This document shows, piece by piece, positions 9,821-22,942 of a DNA stretch of 64,000 nt. This stretch comes from Rhododendron vialii. Lineage: Eukaryota > Streptophyta > Magnoliopsida > Ericales > Ericaceae. Under the pieces are notes generated by a model. The model was not told the origin of the DNA. It saw only the letters and a list, made by a program, of their open reading frames with translations, and did no database searches. The stretch is taken from positions 6,420,001 through 6,484,000 of the forward strand of contig NC_080565.1 of NCBI RefSeq assembly GCF_030253575.1, in the 5' to 3' direction. Position 1 is the stretch's first letter. Each line of letters opens with the position of its first letter. A program made the translations under genes and the position numbers.

Positions 9821-10344
9821 AAGATATGTTATTTATTGTTCTTGAGATGTGTTATATTTATTGTTCTTGAGATGTGTAAATTCAAGATACTGTTATATTT
9901 GTTTTCCGTATAATAGATTAAATACATATATAGATTTACAGATGCCGCCTGCTTTCTCCTAATAAAGATGACGGAGAGGATGCACAAAGAACCAGAAATC
10001 AACTCACTTTTGCGTTTGAAACTTCATTAAAATTGAGAGCCGTATGACAGCTTGTTATCAATTTTGCAATATTCTTGGACTAACATGTTATATGCAACTA
10101 TGCGAGCAAAAAGGGAGACGCATTCGAAAAAAAGCAGACATGATTTCCAGGATTTCGCTGAAGCTTTAGGTACAGATACAGTATTGCAAATTTTCAAGCA
10201 GCTAGCAGGATCCATTACGACAAAGACTGATTGATCATCAATGAGTTAGTAATGTATGGCATATATTGTCAAAGGTGTGGAGAAATCATGCATATTGTGG
10301 AGACCAGATACAGAGTACATTCAGTCCAGTGAAATCCATGTTCG

Positions 10345-12440
10345 CCCCCAGATGAACAAGGCTTATGATCATGTAGACTGAAATTTCTTGTTTGAAGTGC
10401 TTCGGGCGATGGGTTTTAGTCAGTCGTGGGTGGATTGGATCAAACAGTGTGTTACCACAGTCTCTTTCTTGGTTTTGGTGAACGGAAGTCGATCACAAAC
10501 TTTTGCTCCAGCGTTTGGATTGAGGCAAGGAGACCCCTTGTCGCCATACCTAATTTATCAAGCTCTCTCGGATGCTTTACAAGCGTTTGCTGCCCAGAAT
10601 GTTTGCAGTGGCATTTCAGTGAAGCCTCTATCGCCTCCCATCTCACATTTGTTGTTTGCGGATGATTGCTTTAATTTATGGAATATGATCTTGAGCAAGC
10701 ATGGTGTCTCAAATGGATTTTAGATGTATATTGTCAGCAATCGAGTCAAAGGATTAACTTTCATAAATCTGAAATGTTTCTCAGTCCTAATATGCGACCA
10801 GATGATAAGACTAATTTAAAAGGAGTCTTTGGGGTTAAGTTTATTGACAAACCTGGTGTTTATCTGGGGGCGAAATGGATTTCACATTGAAAAAGGGTAG
10901 CATTTTTGCGCAGTCTCTTGACAGGATTCAAAATATATTGAGCTTGTGGAAAGCTCCTTCGCTATCTTTTGCTTCTCGTTTGGTTTTGGTCAAGCATGTA
11001 ATGTTACCTGTTCCCTCCTATCTCCTTTTGGTTTTTAAATCCCCCGTCTATTTTCTTGATAAGGTCAGAAGTATTGCTTTGCGTTTTTTATGGTTTGGAG
11101 AGAAGGATAAGGGGTTGGTTTGAAAAAATTGGGTCGCTTGCTGTCTTCTTAAGGGTAAGGGGGGTTTGAGGATTAGAGATTTAGGCCGTCTTAACCAAGC
11201 TCTTTTGGCCAAGGTTGCTTGGAGGCTTATTCAGGAGCCGAATAAAGCCTTTACTAAATTTCTTGTTTCCAAGGGGAGGTTGTGCACAGAATTACATCTC
11301 TCTATTTTCCTATGGGTAATCAGGAGGATTGTCTCTTTTGGGAATTTACAAAGGATGGAAGAATTACGGTATGTCAGGGTATTTGCTCGGGTTTGAGAGC
11401 AGATATGATCACGTGTTCAGAAAGGAGCAAGGTCGGTTTCCGTGTTGTGGCAGGGTTTGGAGTTTAAAGCTCCCACCCAAATTCCAACTTTTTATTTGGA
11501 AGGTGATTCATCGAATTATAGCAGTTAAAGTTGCTTTGATTCATCGTGGCATTGAAGTTTCTTCCGAGTGTGCTCATTGTGGGCAGGAGAGAGAACCTAT
11601 AGAGCATCTTTTCTTTAAATGTGATTTTGCTAGGAGGGTATGGCGGGCTTCACATCTAGGTTTTGGTTTTGATTGTGGGAGTCCAATGAGTTTTTGTGGA
11701 ATGGTTTTCCAAATGGCTGGAGAGTGCTCCTGATGACGATGCAATTCGGGATTCAATTTTGTTATTGTGGACATTCTGGTGCATGCGTAATGAGGCTACT
11801 TTTCATAATGTTCGTGGCTCTATTGATAACGCCTTGTCTTTCTTTTCAGGAATTGTTAATCTTTGGTAGGTCTGTTCGTTTTCGGCCTCCTTCGAACAGA
11901 GGAGCTGTTGATGAAAATGGAGTGGAGCAGAAAGGAGATGTTTGCTTTTGTTATGTGAAGCAAGGAGTCATTGTGGAGGGCCAGTCCTTTGCTTGTTTTG
12001 TAACGGATGGTGCATGGGATAAGACTTCGGGTAGAGAAGCAGCAGCTTGGGTACAAGATGAAGGTGCAAAGGAGCAGCAGCTTGGCCAGTCCTTTGCTTG
12101 TTTTGTTCCAAACTTGTGTGTCAAGCTTCATCAGCTGCGATGGTGGAAATTAAAGCCGGGTTGTTGCTTCTTGAATGGGCAAATTAGTAGGCGAATTCCT
12201 AATATTTGTATTAAAACTGATTAGTTATAGTTATGGTCCAGGGTCTGTTGAAGCCGAAGAAGGCTTGTCAGTCCCTCTCTATGGCTTTGTGTGATTTTCA
12301 TTTGTTGTGTTTTCGTTTTAATGTTGTCAGAGTTGTTAAACTGTCCAAACTTTTAGTCAAGACTGCTCATGTTAGAGCTAAAGAAGCCTTGAAGTAATGT
12401 TGTTTAATGTTCAACTTATTATATCGGATGATCTTTTAAA
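10345..12440 (+). pseudogene. 5'-truncated, decayed LINE ORF2 (non-LTR reverse transcriptase)
   Basis: Reverse-transcriptase blocks appear in order but in shifting frames: a MNKAYDHV-like block at the 5' edge, EVLRAMGFS, GLRQGDPLSPYL (about 10524), LLFADDC (about 10650) and YLGAKW. A downstream region follows with GGLRIRDLGRLNQALLAKVAWR and a zf-RVT cysteine motif (about 11450-11650, CAHCGQEREPIEHLFFKC). An RNase H-like DGAWD fragment lies near 12007. Stops and frameshifts are many. An A-rich tail (AAATAAATAAATAAAA) near 12435-12452 fits a LINE 3' end. The upstream endonuclease part is absent. Confidence 0.85.
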
Positions 12441-12452
12441 TAAATAAATAAA

Positions 12453-13598
12453 AGTGCCTCGCGTGCCATGACGCTGAGGCGAGGCGAGGGGTCTATGTCC
12501 CAGGTATGTCTGACTCGATTAACACCGGACCCTACATATGTCTGACTGTAGTTGACATTTTGACCCCACTGATAAAGAATCTTAGCAACGGCTCTGCCTG
12601 TGTTCGTAGAATTATTGAGTACTTTGATCATGTTTGATCCTATGTCGTTTCGATGTAAAGACTTGATTGGTTGGGAATTTTGAAGGACTTGGAATCCAGA
12701 GAATGAGGGAAGAAAAAAAAAAAAACAGAAAACAAACGACCACCGTCCACTCTGAAGGCATCTTTCTGGTCTTACTTTCGACTTTCGGGGTCCAATCTTT
12801 TCTATTCCAAAAACTCCTGTCCCTCTGTGCCGAGAGAATTTTTGGCCATTGGATTGTGTGATATTCTTTATGATTTAAATCCAACGGTCAAAAAATCTCT
12901 CAACAGGCACAGGGGATCCAACCTCCTTAATTTCTTCTCCTTGTTTGCCATTACTAATTGGACAAGCACAAAATGATATTCCATTTATTCCTGCTTTTCC
13001 TTTTCCTTCCTTTTTTTTTTTTTTTTTTGGGTGTAAATCAAGGAGCAATTATATTACTGTACCCCAAAACACTGCACCCCGGAGTACAGGGCCTCCTTGG
13101 GAAATCCAGGTGACAAGCCAAGTATCAGAAAGAACAGATAATCAGCAACTACTGAGGCAGAGAAAAAATTAACGATTTTATTGTTCAGCAAGTAGGCATG
13201 TCAAACCACAGGCAATCTGACAAGTCACACAAAAAAATGGAGGAGGAGAGACGAAAGAGGCACCCGAGAGAGGTTACCCCAACGATATACAACTTTACAA
13301 CAATTAAGATCTCACCAGTAGCGCACAAAACAGATGATATTATAGAACCCCAACTACAAAAATACTGCTACCAAGGGAAAGGTGATAAACTTCTACAAGC
13401 AGCTTCCCAACGAATACGAGAAATAAAGCTTTCACCACCAGACGTCCGAACATGGGCTGGGCATCAGGACTTGAGAGTATCACCAGGTCTGTTGTCCCAT
13501 CTCTTTGATTTCGTAAACCCAATTTCACTTAATTACCTTTTCCCGATCCCGAAGAGGGAGGTGGTGGTGGTGGTGGTGGCAGCAGCAGCTTGATCTAA
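12453..13598. other. Spacer and EPSIN 3' untranslated region, with a short fold-back
   Basis: At 12816-12917 a palindrome (TGTGCCGAGAGAATTTTTGG... mirrored as ...CAAAAAATCTCTCAACAGGCACA) forms a small MITE-like hairpin. A T run lies at 13011-13028. The part nearest 13598 is presumably the 3' UTR of the minus-strand EPSIN gene; the polyadenylation site was not located. Confidence 0.45.
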
Positions 13599-13644
13599 TC
13601 AATATCCACCACTATACGGTTGTTGCGGGGCATAAGCACCACCC

Positions 13645-13675
<31 letters not shown>

Positions 13676-14231
13676 TGGCAGATCTAGGGGGGAATCCAGT
13701 TGGTTGCATTTGGGATCCTTGAGCCATACCCATATTCATACCCATACCCATGGGTTGATTCATTCCGTTTCCTGCATAGCCTCCCATACCCATGGGTTGA
13801 TTCATTCCGTTTCCAGCATAGCCTCCCATACCCATGGGTTGATTCATTCCTCCATATCCTCCCATACCCATGCCCGCACCAGGACCGCCCATGCCCGCAC
13901 CAGGACCTCCCATGCCCATACCCATACCCATGCCCATTCCAGAACCCACCATAGGGTTTGCGGGAGGCCTGAGGGAACTTGCAGCAGCACGGCCCATCCC
14001 AGAACCAGATCCCATGGCTTTACCCATGTTAATAGTTGATGTCACAGGCGTAGTTGTAGGTTTCTCAAACCTCTTTTCCCTGCGGTTTATCGCATCGAAG
14101 TCTACTCCAATATCCGCCAGCGGATTTGTTTTAGCTGCATATGAATTAACGTATCAAAGTTAGATCTCTGAGCAAACAAAAAGATAAAAAAATTCATGTC
14201 CAACAACTGTGGGAACTCACGTCCTGATATG

Positions 14232-14273
<42 letters not shown>

Positions 14274-17200
14274 CCAGACTTCGGGTCAAACTTGTCCTTG
14301 GATGGTTGAGGGACTATAGCAAGTTGTCCACTCGAAGACGTAAGAGGTGGTTGAGAGGTCATAGTTGGAGTTGGTTGTGCTTGTGAGAGGAAGTTTGCAG
14401 GGTTATACTGTGTGGTTGGTCCGGCACTAGTTTGGGAAGCCATGTGTGGAGCTGCCGGCTGCTGCTGGAGGAAGTTGCCATAGAAATTAGCACTTGGTTG
14501 CACAGTAGTGCTTGGTGCTGGAAAACCTGGCTGTGATGCAGAGCCGTTTGGTCCTGGATAGCCCGTTACATGTCCGGGTTGACCCGTTTGGGCCGAAAAC
14601 CCTGTCAGTGGTGTAGGGTAGCTAGTTTGGGCCAAAAAACCGGCATGCGATGGTGGTTGGCTGCCTTGAGCTGGAAAACCAGTCTGTGAAGCTACCGGAG
14701 GTGGTGGTCCAGATAGTGGGAGAATATCAGCCAAAATATCAGTGTTCTGGTTTGAGGTTGGGAACTCATTGGGTAAGAATTGTGCATTTGCTGAAGAAAG
14801 TTGAGCATTGGAATTGGTTGGTGGCGCATATGTCATGCCAGGAAAAGCATCCCCATAGTTAACTGCGTTGTCCACCACTTCCGGAATTGGTTGGGCCATA
14901 GGGTGGAATGAAGATGTAGGGGCACTGTTCTGCGGTTGAGATGGGGAACCATCTGTAGTAGGGACAGCTTTGAAAGGACCATCGCCGAATGGGTCTTCAA
15001 ATGGCTGCATGGAAAGAACAAACTAAATCAGAAAATGTAAACACTAATAATTGGGGAAGGACGGAGTTTGAAGGAGAGGAGTGGAATGGGGAAAGGATAT
15101 ACACAAGAGACTCTGCAAGGTAATAAGCATCGGATATTTTTCCCTTGCCTATTATTCTGCTGTAACTAGAATTATCATTCATTGTCCATAACATCCGAGA
15201 AGAGTGAAGAAGACCAGAATAATTTAATTTCGATTCAAGCAATCTCAATAGTAAATACCAATAGAAATAAGTCTGCAAAGACTTCAACACTTTAACCAAT
15301 TCCAACAAAGATGAAGTTGAAAGGTTTCCTGCCTTACTAACACAGCCTACCTGGTTTGTGACACCGGATGCTGATGGTGTGGCGCCAAATGTGGGTCCAG
15401 AGCTAAAGTTTGCGGAGGCATTATCAAATGTGGGTCCAGAGCTAAAGTTTGCGGAGGCATTATCATCAGTGGCTGCAGTTCCAGATGTAACTGGCATGAT
15501 AGCCAATGGGTTGGAAAAGGAGTCCGACAAAGAGCCAAGCAAGTCCATTTCAGCACCATTGGAAGTAACTGGCGCACCTGATCACAGAGGAAGTAAAATA
15601 TCAGTTTCCATTGAAACTGCAAAACCACTATTCCTCTTCTCAGTTTAGGCACCTCTAACCACTCGGAATAATATTGGCAATTACAGCAGTTTCTAATGAA
15701 AGGGGACACCATTCATTGGCTTTCAAAATAAATGGGCGTACATGTAAAGTAGTGGCACCCGAAAATTGGAACTTAAAGCTGTCGGGGTAATCATGACTTA
15801 ACCATTACCAAGAAATGTTGATAATCGTATTCTTTTAAAATGACATGCAGGGCGAGAAACGATAAATTAAACCACATACTATTTATTTCATCCACAGTAC
15901 TTGGCCAAGATGAGGTAACTTTATCTTGGGTTGATTTTGAAAAAAGAAAAGAGAAATCAAACAGTTGCTAAGGCAGTCAAGTAAAGCTTACCACACAAAT
16001 TTACAGAGGATTTAAACAAGTTAACAAATATGAAGCTATCATTCTACCTAGCAGAATTCAGTAAAATTGCTAAACTTTATCTCCGGGATGCAAGCCGCTT
16101 GTAAAATTCAAGAGAATGATTATGATGCAGAACAAGTAGTCCACGTATTTGTACAAGTTGGATTTGCCAGTAAGAACCACTAACCTAGGGTTTTAATGCT
16201 GGAAAAAGATGCTGGATGTCAGAGATGACGTCATCTTCTTGAATCTTCTGAAGTCAAAAGTCTATTTATGGACTGATTTTTTTATGCTTTGATGAGGAGT
16301 CAAAAGTCTATTCAAGGATAGTTATGCTCTGATTAGGCTATGATTACCTTAATCCACTCCTTGATTAGGGTAGATAGATTAAGTTTGTTTGATTTGACTG
16401 GGATGTTATTTCCCATTATCAAGTGATGTAATGGCATATGGCCTCAGCTTTTCATCAGAATTTTCATAATATCACGGTTTTCTCTCCCACTTCCATAGTA
16501 GATTTTAGGGTTTCCAGGTTAAATACGGCTTCTTCCTCTTCGCTTTTCGCTATGTTAGATTATTTCACACAAGCAATACTTGAAAACATACTGAGGTGCT
16601 TCGATTAGCAACCAATAATTACAAAGTACCTAATTCTGCAAAGAAAAAAAATCATGAAACTGCACCAGCTCTCTCAGAAACTGCAGATTACTAGTCATTA
16701 CCATTCAAGATATAAAACTCCTACTTGAATAGGAAGGTTGCCAATCGTACCAACCAATTGCCCATTGGTTACCGCAACTTAACATGTATTTTCATGTAAA
16801 CCAATGTTGATAAGAGGTCCTTCATATCAGGTGATGATATAATTAACTTTCCGTGTACCAATTGTCGCTGAACACACAGTTGGACATGCATAATCTAAGC
16901 TAGATGGACTATTCTAAAGGAGCATATGTCATGCGAGTCTACGATGAACCTAAGGAAAGTCCCACTAATCAGGAAATGCTCTACAGCACATCCTAAACAA
17001 TGTTTTACCCAACACAATGAAGGTTAAAAAATATGAAATCCGAAAAGTTTCCTTGTTGATGGATCCTTAAAATGACAACTAGATGAATGTAACACCTAGA
17101 TAAATACCCACACACAACACCCATACCAGAGTCTATGTAATCTAGAGTCAAATGAAACTAGCTATAGTGCTATACAGGTGGAAACACTTTGCACCACGTA

Positions 17201-20200
17201 GGACAAGGGTTTCCTAATCTTAGGCATAGAACTGGTAGTTAAATTCCTTTCAACTTGACAAGGCTCCAACCCAACAGCATAACAAGCTGTGCACCCCTGC
17301 TTTTACCATGCGGTCCATGCCATGGTGGTACTGCCAGGGCAGGTTCCCGGGTTATCGAACAAAACTTCAATTACACTGAACGAATTACAGAACTTGTATC
17401 CCAAAAAGCCTGCTGAGAAATCAGTATCAACCAATAACCCCAAAAATGCAAAAAAAGTTTGTACACAATAATCAATATGGATACTCAAGTCAGCCAATTG
17501 ATAGATTTATGTCAGGTTATTTGGTACTAGATGACCAGCAAACCAAAAGGCTAGAACCCAGCCTCATAAACACAAACACAGATTGAAACTAAATAGATAC
17601 TGAAACATGTGCATGCAAATATTGAAGCATAAAATAACTTACCATACGCATTAACTTCAAAACGCAAACTAGTACATTAAGAAAGCCATATTCACGGTTC
17701 AGCATTTTCTACGTACGATGAAATCAACATGTATCACATTGAGACAACATCCACGGCACTAAAACTTTGCACTTATGCTGCTTAGTTCCCATGTAGAAAA
17801 CTCTTGGCAGACAACAGAGTAATCAAACCATAGTCATGCTAATATTAACTTGCCTTGGTCAATTCAATAAGCAAAATGATCCCAAATTTTACTATATAAT
17901 CTATCAAACGTTTAACACTCAAAATCTACAAAGTTGAGTTTTGGCAAGAGAAAAAAGTTAAAACTGTGGTCATGACACTCTTAGCAACGAGTTTATTGAT
18001 GGACTTCGTGTATAAACTTGAGCCTTTTCAAGTGAAATCCTTGAAAAGACCCCCCTGGCAATTTCCAATATGCAACTCATCCGAAAGAGGTCACAAAAAT
18101 GACTCATGAACTGGTTCTATCCTCTTAGTTCAGTTCTACAAGGGAGTATATGTGAAAATTCCCCTTCTTTTTTCTTTTGTGTGAGACGATAATAGAGTTA
18201 GTAAGTAACCAAATATTCGATGTTTTTCCATGAACTCAAACTCCTTTTCTGAATCACAAGCGAGCTGAACTTGCATTTCACATTTACAATTTGAATAATA
18301 CCAATTTGTATGTGATGTACATCACTTGGAAGTACCTTATAATTTCGTATCGTATAGAAGCCTACTCATATGTACAACAGTTCAGGAACGTGGTCCTATT
18401 CCTGTCCCTCGGTAGGTCCCATGTTCGAGGTAACATACTGCAATGCCTATCTGTTTATCCTGTACCTAACAGGGTTATAGATTTCGACCATTGCATATCG
18501 AACGGCCTGATACGTAAGGGAAATTGGGACCTCCGATGCCTTTTTTATTGGCTAATAACAACACATATAGTCCCGTATCACCAAACAGAGTGATATAAAA
18601 CCTTGATACAGTCAATCCCATGAGGTAGCAGGTGAAGTAATTAACACAAAGACCTAGGATGGGACAATTAGCATCAGAAAAGTTCTGTACCTGAAAACGA
18701 ACCACGGGGATCAAACTCATCAAAGCCACCAACTTCCTTGTTTGCAGCAGCAGGAGCAGGAGTAGGAGCGGGAGTAGGAGCAGGAACAGGGGCAGGAACA
18801 GGAGCAGAAGCAGGAGCAGGAGCAGGAGCCGGAGGAGAAGCAGGAGCAGGGATTGCCTGGCTTGGACTAGTGCTTAACGAAGCAGATGTTTTTGGAGCAG
18901 ATGCTGAAGCTTCTCCATCCCTTTTATAAGAGTAATGTTAATACTAAAATTTCTTTTCTGGACAACTAAAGTTGACACTCAGACAAGTATAGCAATCCCA
19001 GTACAAAAGCAGGCCCAAAATTCAAGATTAGTACCTTTCACTTTGAATAGGGCTACGAGCCTCACCAACAGCCTCTTCATAACTAGGAGGAGCACCGAGA
19101 TTTTGTTCAGAAAATTTCCGGTCAAGCTGCTTTCCTGAAGAGCTGGTACAAGAAAGAGATACAATTGTCAATATGTGGACGACGGTTGCTCTTCTTAAAA
19201 GCATTGGCCCAAACCATTAATAACACTAAATTTTGAGACAGGCGCACTCTGGTTACCTTCCATCTTGAGAATGATCATCAGCTCTAGCGCCACTTCCTCT
19301 GCAATAAAAACAGACTCAAGTTAAAACGGATTCTAGATCAAGGCACTACTTATGGCATAATCAACAAGTTTTACATGTTAAAGAGTGCACAAACTTTCTG
19401 GTGAAATTTCACAAGTTTTAAATGTGGAAAGTCCAACATCTTTCCACATTTACATTTTAATGGGTTCCGTTCTGCATATTTCTCTTTGGCCTTTTTTGTA
19501 CTTTGGGCTCCTTTATTATACTGTTCTATTTATTAGTAAGCAACATATAAATTCAGAATGATTCCTAAGTTCTACTGTCTATAGCGTAGCAGGTTTCTTT
19601 CTTTTCAATCTAACATAGAGTGTACCATACTTCCAGTGCCAACTCTGACTAACAAATCAGTAACTTAGACCAAACCTAGTAAACAGATCAGAGAACACGT
19701 TATAGAATCTGAAAAAACAAAAGGTTAACAACTGAATGCCACGAAACACTAAAAGATGACATAAAGGGGCATACCTAGATGAATATTGACCATCATCTTC
19801 ATAAGCACGCTCTCTCTCTCTATCAGCGCTCCTGCTTCTTGAGCCATACTGGTAATCATCAATGCTTCGACTTCGTCCCCGGTGATCATCATCTCTGTAA
19901 CCATCTCTGCCGTAACGTTCATCAGAATCTCTACTATAGCGATCTCCATCACCCCCATACTTACCATAACGCTCATCATCTCTAGAGCCCCATTCTCTCT
20001 CTCTCCCATAACCATTCCGATCATCATCTCTACTTCCATAGCGGCCTTCGTAACGATCATCGTCACCTGAATATGAACTTGGCCGGTACATGCCACCCAT
20101 GGATGTGTTGCGGAACCTATTGAATTATGTAGCATGGTCAAATGCCTCATCATGGAAGATCTCATGTTAAAGTTGTTCTGGTACTATGCATAATTGCGCA

Positions 20201-22942
20201 TAACATCAAAGAGACTAGGGACGCAGCAATCAACAGGATAAGAGTTCAAAGCAAATAAATAGCCTGGAGGTTCTCTGTAATTGGCAGATTATATCAATAA
20301 ATGGAAAGTTCGTTAGATAGCTCATATCATAAAATGGAAAGTTCGCAATTGGCAGATTATATCATTAAATAGTTTTGTTCATTAGATAGCTTCCATTAGA
20401 CAGCACCACCACAAATTAATGAACTTAGAAAAAATTGAGATGGTATAAAAGCTTACATACGAATATTATGAAAGTATAAGTAATGCACTTATGGTAGGGT
20501 TTCATTTAAATAGCAGGAGGGAAGCTAAGACAATGGCTTAGGTGAGATTTGATATAGCTTACTAATCAAAGGTGTGTGGTATAGCTTGAAACTGTGAAAC
20601 AACAAAAGAAGCATCAGTTCAGGCTGTGTGGTAACATTGGGCGGTGGCATATTAATTTTGTGATAAACTGAAGACTGGAAGTCCAGAAAAAATTTTAAGT
20701 CTCAGGTCAGACATGGTTGATGCTGATGATCACAATAAGGATGAAGCCAAATTCGAGCATGTGTCCGCAAACAACGGAACTTATGAGCATCACTAGTCCC
20801 AACAACTTCTGAGAAGCAGACTCACTTGTCCCTGTTAGCGGCAGCCTTCTGCCTCACTTCTTGTATTCTTTCCTTATCATTTACTAGAACCACAAGACTC
20901 TGAGATTTCTTTCTGACATTGCTTCCCTGGTCCCTCCCACTGGAATCAATATATTGAAAATCGGACAATGTCTGTTACAAGAGAAAACATTCTTTGTAAG
21001 TGCCACAGTACGGCAGCAAAATCACATCAAATTCTGAGCTGCAGGAGAAAAAATCATTTGAACTGTAGCTGCATAATAGCTTAAGCAATAGAAAGTTACC
21101 GATATTTGATAAGCATGTTCCCTGATCTCATCTATGACACGCTCTGAGCCATATGCAACCAAATATTCCAAAATAGTCAAAGCCTGAAAAAAAAAAAAAA
21201 AAAAGAATTTTCAGTTGCATTGCTGCAACATAACTAGTAGAGTGACAAGACAAAATATTCACATCTACTTCGAGTGGAAGTACATCAAGGCATGGAACAA
21301 AACTAAGGCCCGCCAAAGCATAACAATTTGGAAGGAAATGTTGTTAAGGATTGATTTATCTTTCATATTAGAGTACATGCAACAGGAGTGACAGTGGACA
21401 GATTTCTATATTCCTAGTTTTACTTTCGAGTAGCAATTAACAATTATTACATTGGGTTGTTTCATTTGGCCTTTCGTCTACTTTGAAATGTTTGATCTTT
21501 CCTTGTACAGGAGGCTATGCTGCTTATATCCTAGTTTTAATTCATAAAATCCCTATCTTAACCAAAATAACGAGGTGTGAGCGCAGATTGGTGGGGTCCG
21601 TGGGGAGTGTGCATAAATGAGAGAGAGAGAGAGAGAGAGAGAGGAAACGGGGGTAGTGGTTTATAGTTATAGCTTTGAAAATCCACCTGTTTGCAAGTAA
21701 AATACAAAAGCGAAATTCAAACAGGAAAAAGAAAACAAGATGAATACAGTATATAATAAAAATTTGAAGACCTTATAGACATGCCGCCAATTCTTGCCAG
21801 TATCATTGATACGCTTCCAGATTACTACCATGATCATCTGGTAGTCATGACTGCATGGATGATCAAGAATAAGTATCTTCCGAACAAACATAAGAATGAT
21901 AAGCTACTTTGTAAAGAGCTAGTTAAGCTTACTAGTTTTTGGTAGCCTGAGCTATGTCGGCGAGAAGAGATCCATGAGGACCCCAGGGCTCATTACTAGT
22001 AGCATCAAGAACCTAGAAAAAGATAGAACCGTAAGTATTCCTTAGAAGATGCTTTATAGAGGACAGGCAGAGCATTTTGAGACTATCCACTATTACAACT
22101 TAGCAGCTAAATAGCACACAACCAAAATGCATGCAGATTGGGAAAGAATGATCAAAATCTTGCTTTCAATGTGTTCTTATGGTCAATTACAAGAAAAAAC
22201 ATAATGGAAATATTCAGTCAAAATTCACAAGAGAAAAACCATATATAGCCCAACAATTAAATTTGACAACTGGAAAACCATTAACATCATCCTATATTAC
22301 GTGGACTCTTTCGAACATGTTTGGTCCACGTCCAATAAGCATGCACCCTACCATGCATGTCAATATTTTGCTTTCTAATACAGTTGCTTCAAATACGTGA
22401 TGTGTAAAGCTTAATGCTCTATGATACTACTTACAAAAATATCAAATTTTACAGCTTCAAAGTTTCATCTGAAAGTTCATTAGTACCACATTTCAATTGT
22501 AGTTGCTGGAATTTCTGCCAAGCTACATCACCCTTCCAGGAAATTGTTCCAAAAACATATATGTCTAGATTTGTTCTACAACTTCCAACCATCTCAATCA
22601 AAAAACTTGTTTCTTTAAACCAAAAAGCGAAAGAAACCATATAAACAAGAAACATTTTACCTTTTGTTCTATTCCGGGAACCTTGAGAACTTTCTTGTTC
22701 ACCTCCCTCTTACTGCAAGAAAGCATAAGCCATGTAACATCATGTGTTAGTGTTAATGAGTTTGTTAGAGACTAATTAACACATGAGATACTTAGTAGTT
22801 GTTAACATTAAAGCCATATAATCATGCACCTTTTCAGAACCACTCATGACATCAATATCAACAGTGCAATAACTTAAGAAGTAATTTTTGAAAACCAATG
22901 AACTTACAGTTCTCGTACTGTTTGATCAAATGCCTTTTTCAT
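13599..22942 (-). CDS. EPSIN2/EPSIN3: EPSIN2/3-type clathrin interactor (ENTH domain), 914 aa
   Basis: Endocytic/trans-Golgi adaptor: the ENTH domain binds phosphoinositides and the disordered tail binds clathrin and AP complexes. Thirteen coding exons, all with GT-AG junctions in phase: 22908-22942, 22661-22712, 21933-22012, 21772-21850, 21100-21183, 20826-20971, 19775-20116, 19257-19298, 19035-19142, 18691-18920, 15351-15577, 14221-15004, 13599-14134 (2,745 nt). ENTH spans residues 1 to about 158 (starts [12 protein letters not shown], contains [20 protein letters not shown] and [18 protein letters not shown]). Then come an RDDD/YGR-rich stretch, the family signature [12 protein letters not shown], a Pro-Ala tract, [23 protein letters not shown], a DPF motif ([11 protein letters not shown]), a Gln/Pro-rich part, [19 protein letters not shown] and a Met-Gly C-terminus ending NPMMGRGG...GGY. 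The length is close to Arabidopsis EPSIN2 (about 900 aa). The largest intron is 15578-18690. Confidence 0.93.
13720..13960 (-). repeat. Met-Gly coding repeats in the EPSIN C-terminus
   Basis: A 42-bp unit encoding roughly [14 protein letters not shown] is repeated about three times (13740-13860 region), followed by shorter GMGMGMG and PGAGMGG repeats. Met/Gly-rich tails of this kind are a feature of plant EPSIN2/3; the copy number here looks slippage-prone. Confidence 0.8.
15387..15464 (-). repeat. 39-bp in-frame tandem duplication in EPSIN exon 11
   Basis: Two identical 39-bp units (15387-15425 and 15426-15464) encode [13 protein letters not shown] twice. They lie in the disordered region and keep the frame. 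Confidence 0.9.
15578..18690 (-). other. EPSIN intron 10 (3.1 kb)
   Basis: The largest intron of the gene. No secure gene or element is nested in it. The region 16160-16560 has direct repeats (AGTCAAAAGTCTATT twice, near 16252 and 16298) and could be an old LTR fragment, but no ends were found. Confidence 0.4.

Noticed and set aside
10027..10234. Opposed frames of about 60 codons upstream of the LINE
   Set aside because: No family recognised and both strands are equally open; possibly an old gene relic but not supportable.
13620..14039. Plus-strand His/Ser/Thr- and Pro/Tyr-rich frames
   Set aside because: They are shadows of the Met-Gly coding repeats of EPSIN on the minus strand.
19749..20165. 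Met-rich frame overlapping EPSIN exon 7
   Set aside because: It is an out-of-frame shadow; the exon's own frame matches EPSIN family sequence.
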